This document shows, in pieces, positions 45,037 to 55,688 of a stretch of 64,000 nt of DNA; the first letter of the stretch is position 1; each line of letters begins with the position of its first letter. The DNA is taken from assembly GCA_014898425.1 (NCBI GenBank), contig RCSZ01000002.1:3286001-3350000 (forward strand), read 5' to 3'. The stretch comes from Botryotinia globosa. Taxonomy: Eukaryota; Ascomycota; Leotiomycetes; Helotiales; Sclerotiniaceae. The notes beneath the pieces were generated by a model. It ran no database searches, had not been told where the DNA came from, and saw only the letters and a list, made by a program, of their open reading frames with translations. The position numbers and the translations under genes are program-made.

Positions 45037-48000
45037 TAAATATTCCACGCCATGCAAGATTTATTTGGCTTAATAAGCTCTGTAGCTTAATTTAAGCTAA
45101 AGGCTTTATTGAGTCTAAATATTTAAGCTAAAGAAAAAGTTTTTAAAATATTGTTCAAATAAAAGAACTTCAATTTTGCATAAAATATATTATAATAATT
45201 TAATATATGGTGATATATTAATTCTTTTATTCTTTATAATTAAATTAATTCTTATGTAAATATTTAAAGAAGTTTTAAATATAATTATTATATATTAAAA
45301 ATAAATTTAAAATCATTGATGTTGATTGGAGGTTTATCTTCTTAATATTCTATCGTTTGTAAGGGCCAAAGCTGTATATATATATAAAAGTTGATTCGCT
45401 TAGCCCGAGACTCGATTCGAGCGATGTAATTAATTAAAACTCTTGTATGTAATATTCATAATATTATAGCTATAATTCAAACCCTTAGCTTTTTTCAACA
45501 AAATTATTCAAACTAATTTATTTAGGCTAATATAAATTGAATAAAAAAAGGAAAGTAGTAATCATATATAAAAGATTAAAGGCTTTCAAATAATATTTTT
45601 TATATAATACTAGTTTTAAAACTAAAGTTTTATAAGTGAAGAATTGAAGTTTCAATAATATATATATAAAACTAAATTTTTTATATGCAATTAAAAGAAT
45701 CTTATATTAGATATAGTAATCCTATTATTAATAAAATCTATTTTAATACTATAGCTTTCGTAATTTAATAATATAATTATTAATCTGATATGAAAGTGGT
45801 TCATTTAAATATAAATAAAATTGAAAAATATAAATAAAGATTTTTAAAAAATATATATAAGATAGTAAATCGACTTCGTTTGTAAGCTTTCTATCGTAGG
45901 TCATAGACTAGTATATTAGTATTTAATATAAATAGACTAATATTAGTCTATTATGAGAAGCTGACTCAGATTAACAACTAAAAAACAATGAAAATACGTG
46001 ATATTTATGAATCTATATATTAATATTTACTTTCTTATTCAATATTCAAGGGGGAAAAGCGTTATTTTATTCTTTTTCTACTAATTTAGCTTTTCCGCTT
46101 TCATTAATCTTTTGTAGATCTCTTCCTTATTTAGTTATTATTTCGAAATAAAGCTCTTTTTCATATTCTTTATTTTATAATCGTTTTCATATTTATAATT
46201 GTTTTCAGAAGCTAATAAACGACGATTATATAATTCGCTACTAGTAAATCATATAAATATAAAGCTATTATTGTGAGGGTGCACGGACCCTCTATGCACG
46301 TGACCGGTTATACTAGCCATTTTAGCTAGTCTTTCCAAGTATAAGTTGGAAGCCTCGCTTCCAACTTCCTCTTAGATCTTTATCAATAACTAAACCATTA
46401 AAACAACTCCTTTCTAGTTCACAGTCATCACAATTATATATTCAAAAAGATGTATTTATTATATTATTTTTAATTAAAAATAATACTTTCAATAAAATTT
46501 CCTTTTTTTAATTTTTTTAATTATAAATATAATTATATTATACTTTCTCGAAAAGCAAGGGGTTCGGGGGCTCGCAGGCCCCTGGTATTTTATATTTAAA
46601 ATAATCTTAACTATTTCTTTTAAATAATAGTAATGATTTATATAAAAAGTTATTATTTCTAAAATAATTTTAAATTATGTTATTATTTAGAATAATTTTC
46701 GATAATATTAATATTTAAAATAAGTTAATTTTAGATAATATCTAAAACTATTTCAATAATAAATCAGTATTATAAACTCTAATTAGTACTAGCTTTAATC
46801 TTGTTTTTGATTTAGTAAACTTTTAATATATAATTAAAATAATATAATATCGATTAATATATTTTATCTAAAATGATTCAAATTAAAATTTCTAAATATA
46901 ATAACTGTATAGAAATGAAATTTAATAGAATGATATGAATGATAATAATAATATTATTATATAATGTAATAAAAATCTCAAAATTTTAAAATAAAATATA
47001 ATTATATTTAGTGTTTTATTATACTGATTGTTATATAGTATATATATAGTAGTAAGCTTTTAGGAATTCAATCCCTAATACTATGTCTTTTGAGATAGAT
47101 TGCGTGCGTGACATAAGATTAATAATAAAGCTTACAACTTCTACTATATTCATTCACGTAACACTAATTATTTTTTAATACTTATCAGAATCAATATAAA
47201 ATATAAGTATAAATAAATATGAAAGATTTTCTCAAAAACCATTTTCTCAAATTATATTATATATATAAATGATTTAATACATTAAAACAATAATTAATCT
47301 AATATCAAATTAACTAATATTTATAATAATATTCTTATTATTCTTATTATTTTAATATATATTTAAAATATTTTTTGCAGGTCATGCGCTTAGCAGGAGA
47401 TGGGCTAGGCTTGATTGGAAATAGTACTAGAATAATACTATATAGGAAGCTTAGACTTGTAGAATAGTAGTAGTAGTAAATTCTTAATCGATTCGATCTA
47501 TATATAGCTATACTAAGATTATACAATGTTCCTATATATGGTTCTAATTAAATAAAGTAGATGAGAAAAAGAATAAAAATCTAACTCTTTTTGAACTTCT
47601 TTATTAAATTCTTGGGTAATCTTTTGAGCAATCTTTTTTAAATCTTTCGAATCGCTTATAATGTATACCTATTCTATTTAAAAATCTTTTACATGTATAT
47701 TCTTTTGATATATTTATAAAAACTTTATATTATTTACTTTATTATAATAATCTACCTTTTTCTATCTAACTCTTTTCAAAATATTATAAAAGCTATAATT
47801 AGTTATAATATTGTATTCTTTTTAAAGGATTATTTTCATTTTTTAATTTTTTAAATTCTTTTCAAAAAACTATTATTTTATTATAATCCTTTAATTTATT
47901 ATTTATAAGCTTTATATTTATCTTTTTTCAATGTATATTGATGTTATATAATTTCCTTTTAAATCTATTATTTCCTATTTTTTTTAATTTATTAACTATT

Positions 48001-49779
48001 CTATTGATATAGGGAATATAATTATATTAGGGTTTATTATATTACTTTATTGATATTAAGGATAAAGCTATATTATAGAGTTGATTGAATAGAATTAAAT
48101 AATAGGTGTAATAGTATTGGGATATTATTGTTTTTAATAATATTTATTTTATATTTAAAGAATTATTACTCTTTTAATTATAACCAGTAGTATATTGTTT
48201 ACTTTATGAGATAATATTGAAATCAATATTTTCATAGTAATATTATATATTGATATAAAGTATTATATATTTGAACTAATATATTATTATAAAATAAAAA
48301 GTCTAACTTTTCTTTTCATTTATATAGAATAATTATAGGTATATTAAAAGAATATTAATTGTTATATATATTAATATATCTGTTGTAATATATTTCCTGA
48401 AAAAAGCAAAACTTTTTGAAAAGTTTTCATTTTTTTATATTTAAAAATTCTTTTTTATAATTAAAATCTTCTTGTAAGGTTTTCAAATATTAAAAATTTT
48501 AGATTATTATAGAAATTTATAATTTAATCTTTTCTATTAATTATATTTAATATAATAAACTTATTATCAATAATACAATATTAATAATTTCAATATAAAT
48601 ATACTAGATCCTCCTCTTAAATATTAATAATAATATTTCCTCAATCTGAGTAGGTATTAACTCAATGGTTTTGAAAGGGAGTAGAGAGTGATATTCCGCT
48701 TCGAATGTAGTAGAGATTAATGGGTTTTTCCAAGAAAATCTTTCCTTGGTTTTTTCGTGTTTTCAAGCGATCTTCCTTGTAGAATATATAAATAGAATTA
48801 CTATTATTATTATTAAAGCTTGAATTTATATAAAGTGAATACTAGAAAAAGATTTGAATACAAGGACCCAAGCAACTTATTTATACTTTTTCCTGTCTTT
48901 TATACAGTCTATAATATGTAGGTAGCATATGTGAAAATTTTGATTTGAAATCAATTTTTTTTATTGATTTTAAATCAATATTATAATAAAGAAAAAGAAA
49001 AGATAATATTGCGTGTGTCATTCCGCATTTGGACTAGCTTTTATGTGATATTTCACTTTTTTCAAAATAATAAATTATTATTTTGAATAAAAAACTAATA
49101 AAGGATTTCTTTTTGAATAAAGAATTCTTTGTTTTATTTTATAATAATATTCTTCCTTATATAAAGAAAATAAAGAATATAAGAAATTTTTCTTATAATA
49201 TTAAATTTTATTATTTTATTATAATAATAGAGTTTTATTATTATAATTGGTTCCCTTAATATCTTAATAATATTAAGTGATTTAATTAATATTTATTAAA
49301 AACAACAATAATAACATTTTCTTTACTAAAATAACAAATGTAATTTCTAAAATTTATATATATATATATTTTGGAGATTATCAATTTATAAAAAAGGTTA
49401 ACTAAATAGATTAATTATTAATTAATAATTTAAATTATAATAATCTAATATCTTTCAAATAAATTCTTTTATCAAAACTCGAATTCATTATTTTAGTTTA
49501 TTTCAAATAAACAATTTAAATAAAATAATTTTGATTAATTATATTATCACATAGGAAATATATTTTCTCTAATAAAATTGAAAATAAATCATAACAATAT
49601 TAAAAGGAAAATTCTTTTAATTAATTTAATATATATAAATCTAAAAAAATGCAATTAGAAGAATATTTTAAATAATTTATTTTTAGTTTATATATTTAGA
49701 CTCAATAAAGCCTTTAGCTTAATTTTTAAGCTATAGAGCTTATTAAGCTAAATGAATCTTGTATAGAGTGAAATATTTA
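45037..49779. mobile_element. TIR-bounded, RIP-degraded element (4.7 kb)
   Basis: The left end (about 45037-45125) and right end (about 49690-49779) are inverted copies of an approximately 87-bp sequence. Shared blocks are CTTAATAAGCTCT, AAGCTAAAGGCTTTATTGAG and TCTAAATAT. Differences between the two ends are mostly C/T and G/A transitions (for example GCATGGCGTGG against GTATAGAGTGA), the RIP pattern. The interior is AT-saturated and carries no surviving transposase. No clear target duplication was seen at the ends, so the superfamily is undetermined. Confidence 0.7.
46272..46432. mobile_element. Solo LTR with 5-bp target duplication, nested in AT island
   Basis: A 161-bp segment begins TGTGA and ends TCACA (5-bp terminal inverted repeats of the TG..CA type). 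It is flanked on both sides by ATTAT (46267-46271 and 46433-46437). It is much less AT-rich than its surroundings and contains a perfect 11-bp stem with a 3-nt loop at 46343-46367. These are the marks of a solo LTR left by recombination of a retrotransposon. It inserted after, or escaped, the mutation of the host island. No second copy is in the window. Confidence 0.85.
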
Positions 49780-50500
49780 ATTCAAGATTACTACGCACAA
49801 CAATTTCTCTCTTGTGACTATAAAATTTGATTAGTGTGAGATTTCCATGTTACTTTCAATATCTGTTTGACTACACCCAAAATCGAGCGTGAGTTGTCTC
49901 TCGACGTTTGGTCCAGACTTCTCCCTGGAAGCTTTTGTTATATCTCGTGGTTTTCATAGTCTGGGCTGCAATATTTCAATCACGGGGATTCAATAGCTTA
50001 AGTCCACTCACTCTTTGCAAGATATTCAATCTTCGAGACCGTTCGAATGATTTAATCATATCCAGACATTGAAAGTTCTAAATTGCTGCGCTACATCATG
50101 ATGATTGGATATTCCGTTTTGAGTAAGTGGTAATCTGAAGGCGATGGATATTTCCAGCATCTATCTACTGGAAACCCAAATGACAGCAGAGAGAATGCTA
50201 TCCATCCACCGATATCGTTGACCAACTCCTGCTTTGTGATAACTTTTTAGTACAGAAAGGCATGATTGTGGCCCGAAAGACTCGAATCGTCTATTCCATC
50301 AACTCTTTCTCTACGGACTCTCATGTGTTCATCATACCCAAGGGCTGAAAAGATTGTTCAAAGGCTTTTAGTAATTCTTAAACGCTGCACATCAAGCTAT
50401 CGACTCTTCGCAATCAAGTACCATGCTTTCATTTCATAGCAACCTGTCCGTCTGTCCTACCCTTTACCCTTTACCCTTTACCCATCGCTCCCTCGCTCCC

Positions 50501-50885
50501 TCACCAACAAACTCCAAGCACGAGATCCAATCCCCTCCCTACCCCGAAAGCAACCACAAACACATACCCCAATACCCCCATCTCAATAAACCCATCACTA
50601 GCGACAATTTTCTTCATCCATCTCGAGCAGATATCATCTGAATCCTTAACAATCGTATGTAAACTTGATTTCACGGCGATGAAGGCATATGCAACTGCGC
50701 ACATAAATACACACACAGCAAAGAACAGAGAAAATGTAAGAAGAATTGGACGTATGAGGTGTGGAATGGCGAGAAGGAGCTCTTGCGTACCTGGAGCTTC
50801 ATTATTAAGGGATTCAATTAGGATAAAGCGAAGGGAAAAACATACCAAGAAGCAGATGGTCTACTCCGACTATTGTTGATGTCAT
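50501..50885 (-). CDS. Small membrane protein, unknown
   Basis: Exons 50846-50885 and 50501-50796 join through a 49-bp intron (GTATGT donor, CTAAT branch, tgaAG acceptor), giving 111 residues. The ATG context is acceptable. Two hydrophobic segments are predicted: IRPILLTFSLFFAVCVFMCA at about residues 27-46, and GVLGYVFVVAFGV near the C terminus. Between them is a charged Lys/Asp stretch. No family was recognised. It sits alone in a gene-poor stretch between two repeat-rich islands, so it could be spurious; clean splicing and coherent topology support it. Confidence 0.45.
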
Positions 50886-52962
50886 GGTTGGTAGATCGTG
50901 ACGTCGGTAAGCTAACTCGTGCTTTCTATACAAACTCCTCAAAGGTTCCCTCCCTAATGACCACACTGTCCAAGATTTCGAGGGAGATTGTCGTTGAAGC
51001 GATTTTGAGGTAGTAAGCTTGGAAGCTTCTGATATTTTGTCTGCGGAATTCGGCTTCGATGACCTGGTGGACGTTTAGACTTAGAGGTTACAAGGGAACC
51101 CCGTACAAAAATGTGAAGTTTCTGTTTTCTGTCGGATTACGATATCAGGAGCACAAGGACAGACTGAGTGAAGAATAATTTGAAAATGTCAACAGCTAAC
51201 TTCGTTATTATGAATCCTCAAAATACAGTTTATCGGAGCTCTGTGCGTTCTTTTTTGTTTTTTTTGAGCTATCAGCTAACTAGTAGCTGTCGGCCAGGAA
51301 CTTCCCACACGGATGAATGTCTCACACACATCATGCACCGGAATCAGATGAAGTAAAGTCGCTGCCTTTCAATTTCACATTATACTCCCAAACGTAGATA
51401 GCACTATCATCCATTTTGTAAGCTCGAGACTGACAAATGGGTAGCAAGGAGCGACATGTCCATGATCATCTCAATTGGAGATGGCTTTTGAGTGAGACAC
51501 AACAGATATCCAGACAACTCTTGTTGCAGTTGCACACCGACAATCCCAATAGATAAATAAAGTCTATCGAAATTGAATTCCATCTAAATTTTTGTTAGTG
51601 AGAGGAAAACAAGTGACTATTCCAGTTGCATCATGCATGGACGTATTCTCAATGGGAGATTTGTTCTTGAATGAAATAGCAAGCTCCTGACCTGGAAGTT
51701 TGATTCTGATTATTACGTGGCGATTGAATATGATGTTAAATACCTATACTTTATACGAGAACAATCAGAATGCGCCACAGCGTCCCTCGAAGGTTTTCGT
51801 GACGGTAAGAAGTGGATGAGTGGCAGAATTTGGGAATTGAAATATCCATGACTTATTTGTAGAAGTTCATAAGCTCGAGGCGCATGGATGCATGAAGTAT
51901 ATCCCCAGCAAGGAGGGGGCTTCTTGGTGAAGATACTATTTTAAATATTTAATATTATTGAAAATTATTTTAAATAATAATATAACTCAAAATGATTTTA
52001 GAAACAATAATTTTCTATATAAATTATTATCATTATTTTGAAAAAAAATAAATAAATAAATAAAAATAAGATTATTTTAAATATATTAGCGCAGGACACG
52101 GTTCGAGTAGTCAATCGGATAACCCCGGGGTTATTAAAAATCAATCCCTTAATAACTAATGGAAGATTAGTATTAGTAGAATCTAATCCTAAGATTATTA
52201 ACTTAGCTTATAATAGACTTATAACCAATAATATTATAAAAAGAAATATTGATTAAATTATAATATTAGAACTCTGAGAAAATAAATTATAAATAGTTGG
52301 GTATACTTTAAATAGATCAGAATATAAGATTAATTTCGAATAAAATCTAATATACTTTTTTATATAATCTCTTATTAAAACTATCGGACTCTTTCTAGTA
52401 TACTTTTTATTATTGAGCTCTAACAAAATATAAAATATAAATATTAATGATTTTAAGTTTCTTTTTAATATATAATAATTATATTTCAAACTACTTCAAA
52501 TATTAATAATTGATTTTAAATATTATTATAAAGATTAAAAAAAACGAATATATCATTATATACTAAATTATAATAATATATTTTATTTAAATTTAAAAAA
52601 ATTAATTTCAATGATATTTCAAAAACTTTTTCTTTAATTTAAATATTTAGATTCAATAAAGCTTTGAGCTTTAATTAAATTATGAGTTTATCAAACCAAA
52701 TGAATCTTGTATGGGGTGTGAAATACAGATGAGGTAGATGACTTGTGCATAATCCCCTCAAAATTAATATCGAGGAGGTGGAGTGGAAATGGAGAGAACA
52801 TCACATGGCAGGATTTCTAGCCCAGAATTGAACGAATCCATTCCCAAGAGATGTCAACTACTTCAAGGATGTGTTTAATTTGAACCTTGCTCTATTTACA
52901 GCATTCAATTTAGCTCATGTGAGAGATTGACAATTGTTGAAAACATCATTAGCCGTGAAAAC
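50886..52962. other. Intergenic region with repeat fragment
   Basis: 50.9-51.9 kb is ordinary sequence without a supported gene. From about 51940 to 52727 the sequence is AT-rich and related to the large island (separate entry). The rest is the 3' side of the aldolase gene. Confidence 0.6.
51940..52727. mobile_element. Second, truncated copy of the AT-island repeat
   Basis: 51940-52083 matches, in inverted orientation, 46590-46740 of the large island nearly continuously. 52642-52727 matches the right TIR of that island in the same orientation (blocks ATTCAATAAAGC and AATGAATCTTGTAT). No matching left end is seen near 51900. It is probably an internally deleted and broken relative of the 4.7-kb element. 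Confidence 0.6.
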
Positions 52963-54002
52963 TTATGAACCTTCGTGATTTTCCATGGCACCAGTGGCAA
53001 AATGCCAGGACTGCCATTCCCCTTCAGGTAGTTTGCCCCTCAAGGGCAATCTTCCACCTTCCAAATTTCCAATACCTAGAGTTCGATAAATCCCTTCCTT
53101 GATCCCGATTATTCCCCATCTCACAACAAATTCCTCTGCGCGGCTCACAGAGAACTGAAGCGACAGCAACTCTTGCAATTCTGCGGATTCAATAGGACGC
53201 TTTTTCGCAAGCTCGAAAAGACGTGCAACTGTTCGAGGATAAATTGCGGCAAGCCCATCAATCACACCGGCCGCACCAAATTGTACAATAGGGCCGAGCT
53301 GTTGGCCGAACCCACTGAATACACGGAAGCTTTCGTGATTGATATCTGGAGTCAAGGAGACTTGGAGATGATGTGAAACATTTCCATGGGACATCTTGCA
53401 CCCAACGATATTGGGATGAGCAGCGAGCTCCGTGTAAGTCTCGAGACTTATTGTGAGGTTGTTTGTAACTCCAGGATAATGATAGCTGCAGAGGTGGCGA
53501 ATTAGATTTGTATGACGGTACGAGAGAGAGATGGACATTACATTAAGATTGGAATGGGACTAGCATCTGCCACGATCTTATACCATTCTTTAATGTTATC
53601 TTGGTTCGCAGCAGGACCGAAATATCCAGGTGCAAGCACAAGACCCCATTGTGCTCCAGCTTCCTTTGCATCGTTCAACCATTCTAATGCTTCATTTAAA
53701 GAGTTCGTTAGCACGCCTGCCATAATGGGGTATTCTGAGAAGCCTGCGGAGGTAAGTCCATTTCGAACACCAGCTATCAATTCAGATCGTTCGGCGCGTG
53801 AAAGATGAATGGCTTCTCCTGTGCTCCCAAGAAGCACAAGTCCACGTATCCCATTCTTCGCAAGGTGAATACTATGTTGAACTTGAGTTGAAACATCTAC
53901 TGTTGCTTGATTTGTAGAGAGAGGTGTTGTTGATGGCTTAAAGAAGGTCGGGACGGGGACAAAAACTCCCTCGGGAGGTACTTCACGGTGATTAGTCATC
54001 AC
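52963..54002 (-). CDS. 2-keto-3-deoxy-sugar-acid aldolase (DapA superfamily, GaaC/LGA1-like)
   Basis: Exons 53542-54002 and 52963-53485 give 327 residues; the 56-bp intron (GTAATG donor) restores PIPILIYHYPGVTNN. This is a class I aldolase of the dihydrodipicolinate synthase superfamily. GLVLLGSTGEAIHLS (about residues 54-68) is the substrate-carboxylate loop. IYHYPGV at 154-160 carries the conserved Tyr. GCKMSHGN at 182-189 carries the Schiff-base Lys184. Overall sequence resembles fungal L-threo-3-deoxy-hexulosonate aldolase (GaaC/LGA1), which cleaves 2-keto-3-deoxy-L-galactonate to pyruvate and L-glyceraldehyde. A D-KDGal or KDG specificity cannot be excluded. It is divergent with the aldo-keto reductase, as gaaC is with gaaA in Aspergillus niger. 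Confidence 0.87.
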
Positions 54003-54345
54003 TACTTGATTGCACGTCTCAGGACTTAAAGCTTCACTTCAAGAAACACCTCAACAAACTCGCCTTGAATGAATGAGAGATGGGCCTCCATTTTATCAGA
54101 GGTTCAGTACCATACTGATATATCTTATTAATCGTATCATTCGATCATGATCAGTTGCGGAACTGCACATGTTCTTTATCCACCAATGCCCACGGAAAAG
54201 TATACCCGGGCTACCTGGCTACGGATAAGTCGAAAAGGCATCATTGATGTATCCACAGCAATCCTGATTTGCCTTTAAAACCTCGAGTCTCCGCCAATGT
54301 GTTATTGAACAATACTAACAGAGACCCTCGCGATTTAAATTCATC
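54003..54345. promoter_or_regulatory. Bidirectional promoter with two galacturonate-responsive elements
   Basis: This 343-bp region serves both the aldolase (minus) and the aldo-keto reductase (plus). TCCACCAAT (54179-54187) and TCCGCCAAT (54290-54298) both match the published galacturonate-responsive consensus YCCNCCAAT bound by GaaR. A CGG-N10-CCG site (54193-54208) lies six bases after the first. No third match was seen. Finding two matches to a 9-base motif in so short a region is unlikely by chance but not tested. Confidence 0.6.
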
Positions 54346-55431
54346 ATGGCCCTCAATCGCTCCGTCAAGTTGAACTCAGGATACAGCATTCCAGTGGTTG
54401 GTTTAGGGACGTGGCAGTCAAAACCAAATGAAGTCAAGGAGGCTGTCGCACATGCACTGAAAACAGGATATCGCCATATTGATGCAGCAGCTGTATACGG
54501 GAACGAAACGGAAGTCGGAGAAGGAATCAAAGCATCAGGGGTAGACAGAAAAGACATATTTGTGAGCACTGACACGTTTCTCCTTCACTGATCATGTGCT
54601 GATTGAAACATATCTAGGTTACAGGCAAATTGTGGAATACAGATCACAAGCCTCAAGATGTGGAAGCCGCGCTCGATTCATCTTTACGAGACCTTCAGAC
54701 TGATTATCTTGACCTTTATCTGATCCACTGGCCAGTTGCTTTTCCGCAGTCCAAGGAAAGATTCCCGGTTGACCCCAAAACAGAGGAAATCATTGTAATC
54801 GATGTTCCAATCAAAGACACGTGGGCAGCCTTGGAAGACCTTGTCAAAAAAGGAAAGATTAGAAGTATCGGAGTTAGCAACTTCACCAGAGAGAAGGTCG
54901 AAGCTCTTTTAAAAACTGCCAAAATTCCGCCAGCAGTCAATCAGATTGAGGCTCACCCTTATTTGCAACAGCCTGAGTTGTTGAATTGGCACAAGTGCCA
55001 GAATATCGCAGTGGCCGCCTACAGTCCTCTTGGAAACAATATTTACAACTTGCCAAGAGGTGTAGATGACCCCACCGTGATTTCTCTCGCGAAAAGCTTG
55101 GGAAAGCAGCCAGCGCAACTACTTATCAGCTGGGCTGTCCAGAGAGGCACTATTGTTCTTCCAAAATCCGTTACACCAGAGCGTATAAACGACAATTTTC
55201 AAGGTTCGTGATACCTCCATACTCAGTATCGACAATGCTAAGCTGATTCCATCGCTAGACTTTGAACTGCCTGATGATGCGTTCCAGAAGATATGTTCTT
55301 TAGACGAAAACCATCGATATAATTTCCCAGCACGGCTCGGAGTGGATATCTTTGGCGAGGTCAGCCCAGAAAGTTTGAGAAAGAGTGTCGAAGATTGGAA
55401 AGAATGTCAAAGGAAGTTGCGCGCCGCATGA
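54346..55431 (+). CDS. Aldo-keto reductase, candidate galacturonate or glyceraldehyde reductase
   Basis: Exons 54346-54561, 54618-55203 and 55259-55431 give 324 residues. The second intron uses a weaker GTTCGT donor but keeps frame and family sequence. The catalytic tetrad is Asp46 and Tyr51 (HIDAAAVYGNE), Lys76 (VTGKLWN) and His109 (LYLIHWPVAF). The NADPH-binding C terminus has LPKSVTPERINDNFQ. The family reduces aldoses, glyceraldehyde or uronates. Paired head-to-head with a GaaC-like aldolase, it most likely reduces D-galacturonate (as GaaA) or the glyceraldehyde released by the aldolase (as GaaD/GLD). Glycerol dehydrogenase-type AKRs are also similar, so the substrate is unproven. Confidence 0.88.
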
Positions 55432-55688
55432 ACACTATGCTAGTTATCGTTGAATAGTAAAATAAGATTTCTTAATTTGCCAGATCTTGCAATAAACCTA
55501 CCCGCTCATGACCGGATTTTAAATTTGTGGATGCAATACTTACCCGGGATCATCAGATCTACTGCATCCTTACCCCACCCTTCTTCCGGCCTCCCTCCGG
55601 GTCTTCGGAATCAGGCATTTATCTATCTGAGACCACATATAGTTCTGACTTGCACGCCCATAGTTACATATTGATCACAGATTTCATT

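Larger units (their letters stand above)
44909..50500. other. Large AT-rich gene-free island with flanks
   Basis: Contains the 4.7-kb TIR-bounded island (separate entry), the nested solo LTR, and about 0.7 kb of normal sequence at the right. Within 45.1-49.7 kb no frame beyond about 60 codons is seen. A TACCCTTTACCCTTTACCC microsatellite lies at about 50458-50482. Scattered less AT-biased patches (about 46.27-46.43, 47.38-47.56 and 48.64-48.90 kb) look like younger insertions or less-mutated remnants. Confidence 0.8.

Noticed and set aside
46545..46595. GC-rich GGTTCGGGGG stretch resembling a tRNA T-arm
   Set aside because: No acceptor, D or anticodon stems can be folded around it; it looks like a hairpin remnant in the AT island.
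50458..50482. CCCTTTA repeats resembling telomere sequence
   Set aside because: The unit is not TTAGGG and the run has only three to four copies; a microsatellite is simpler.
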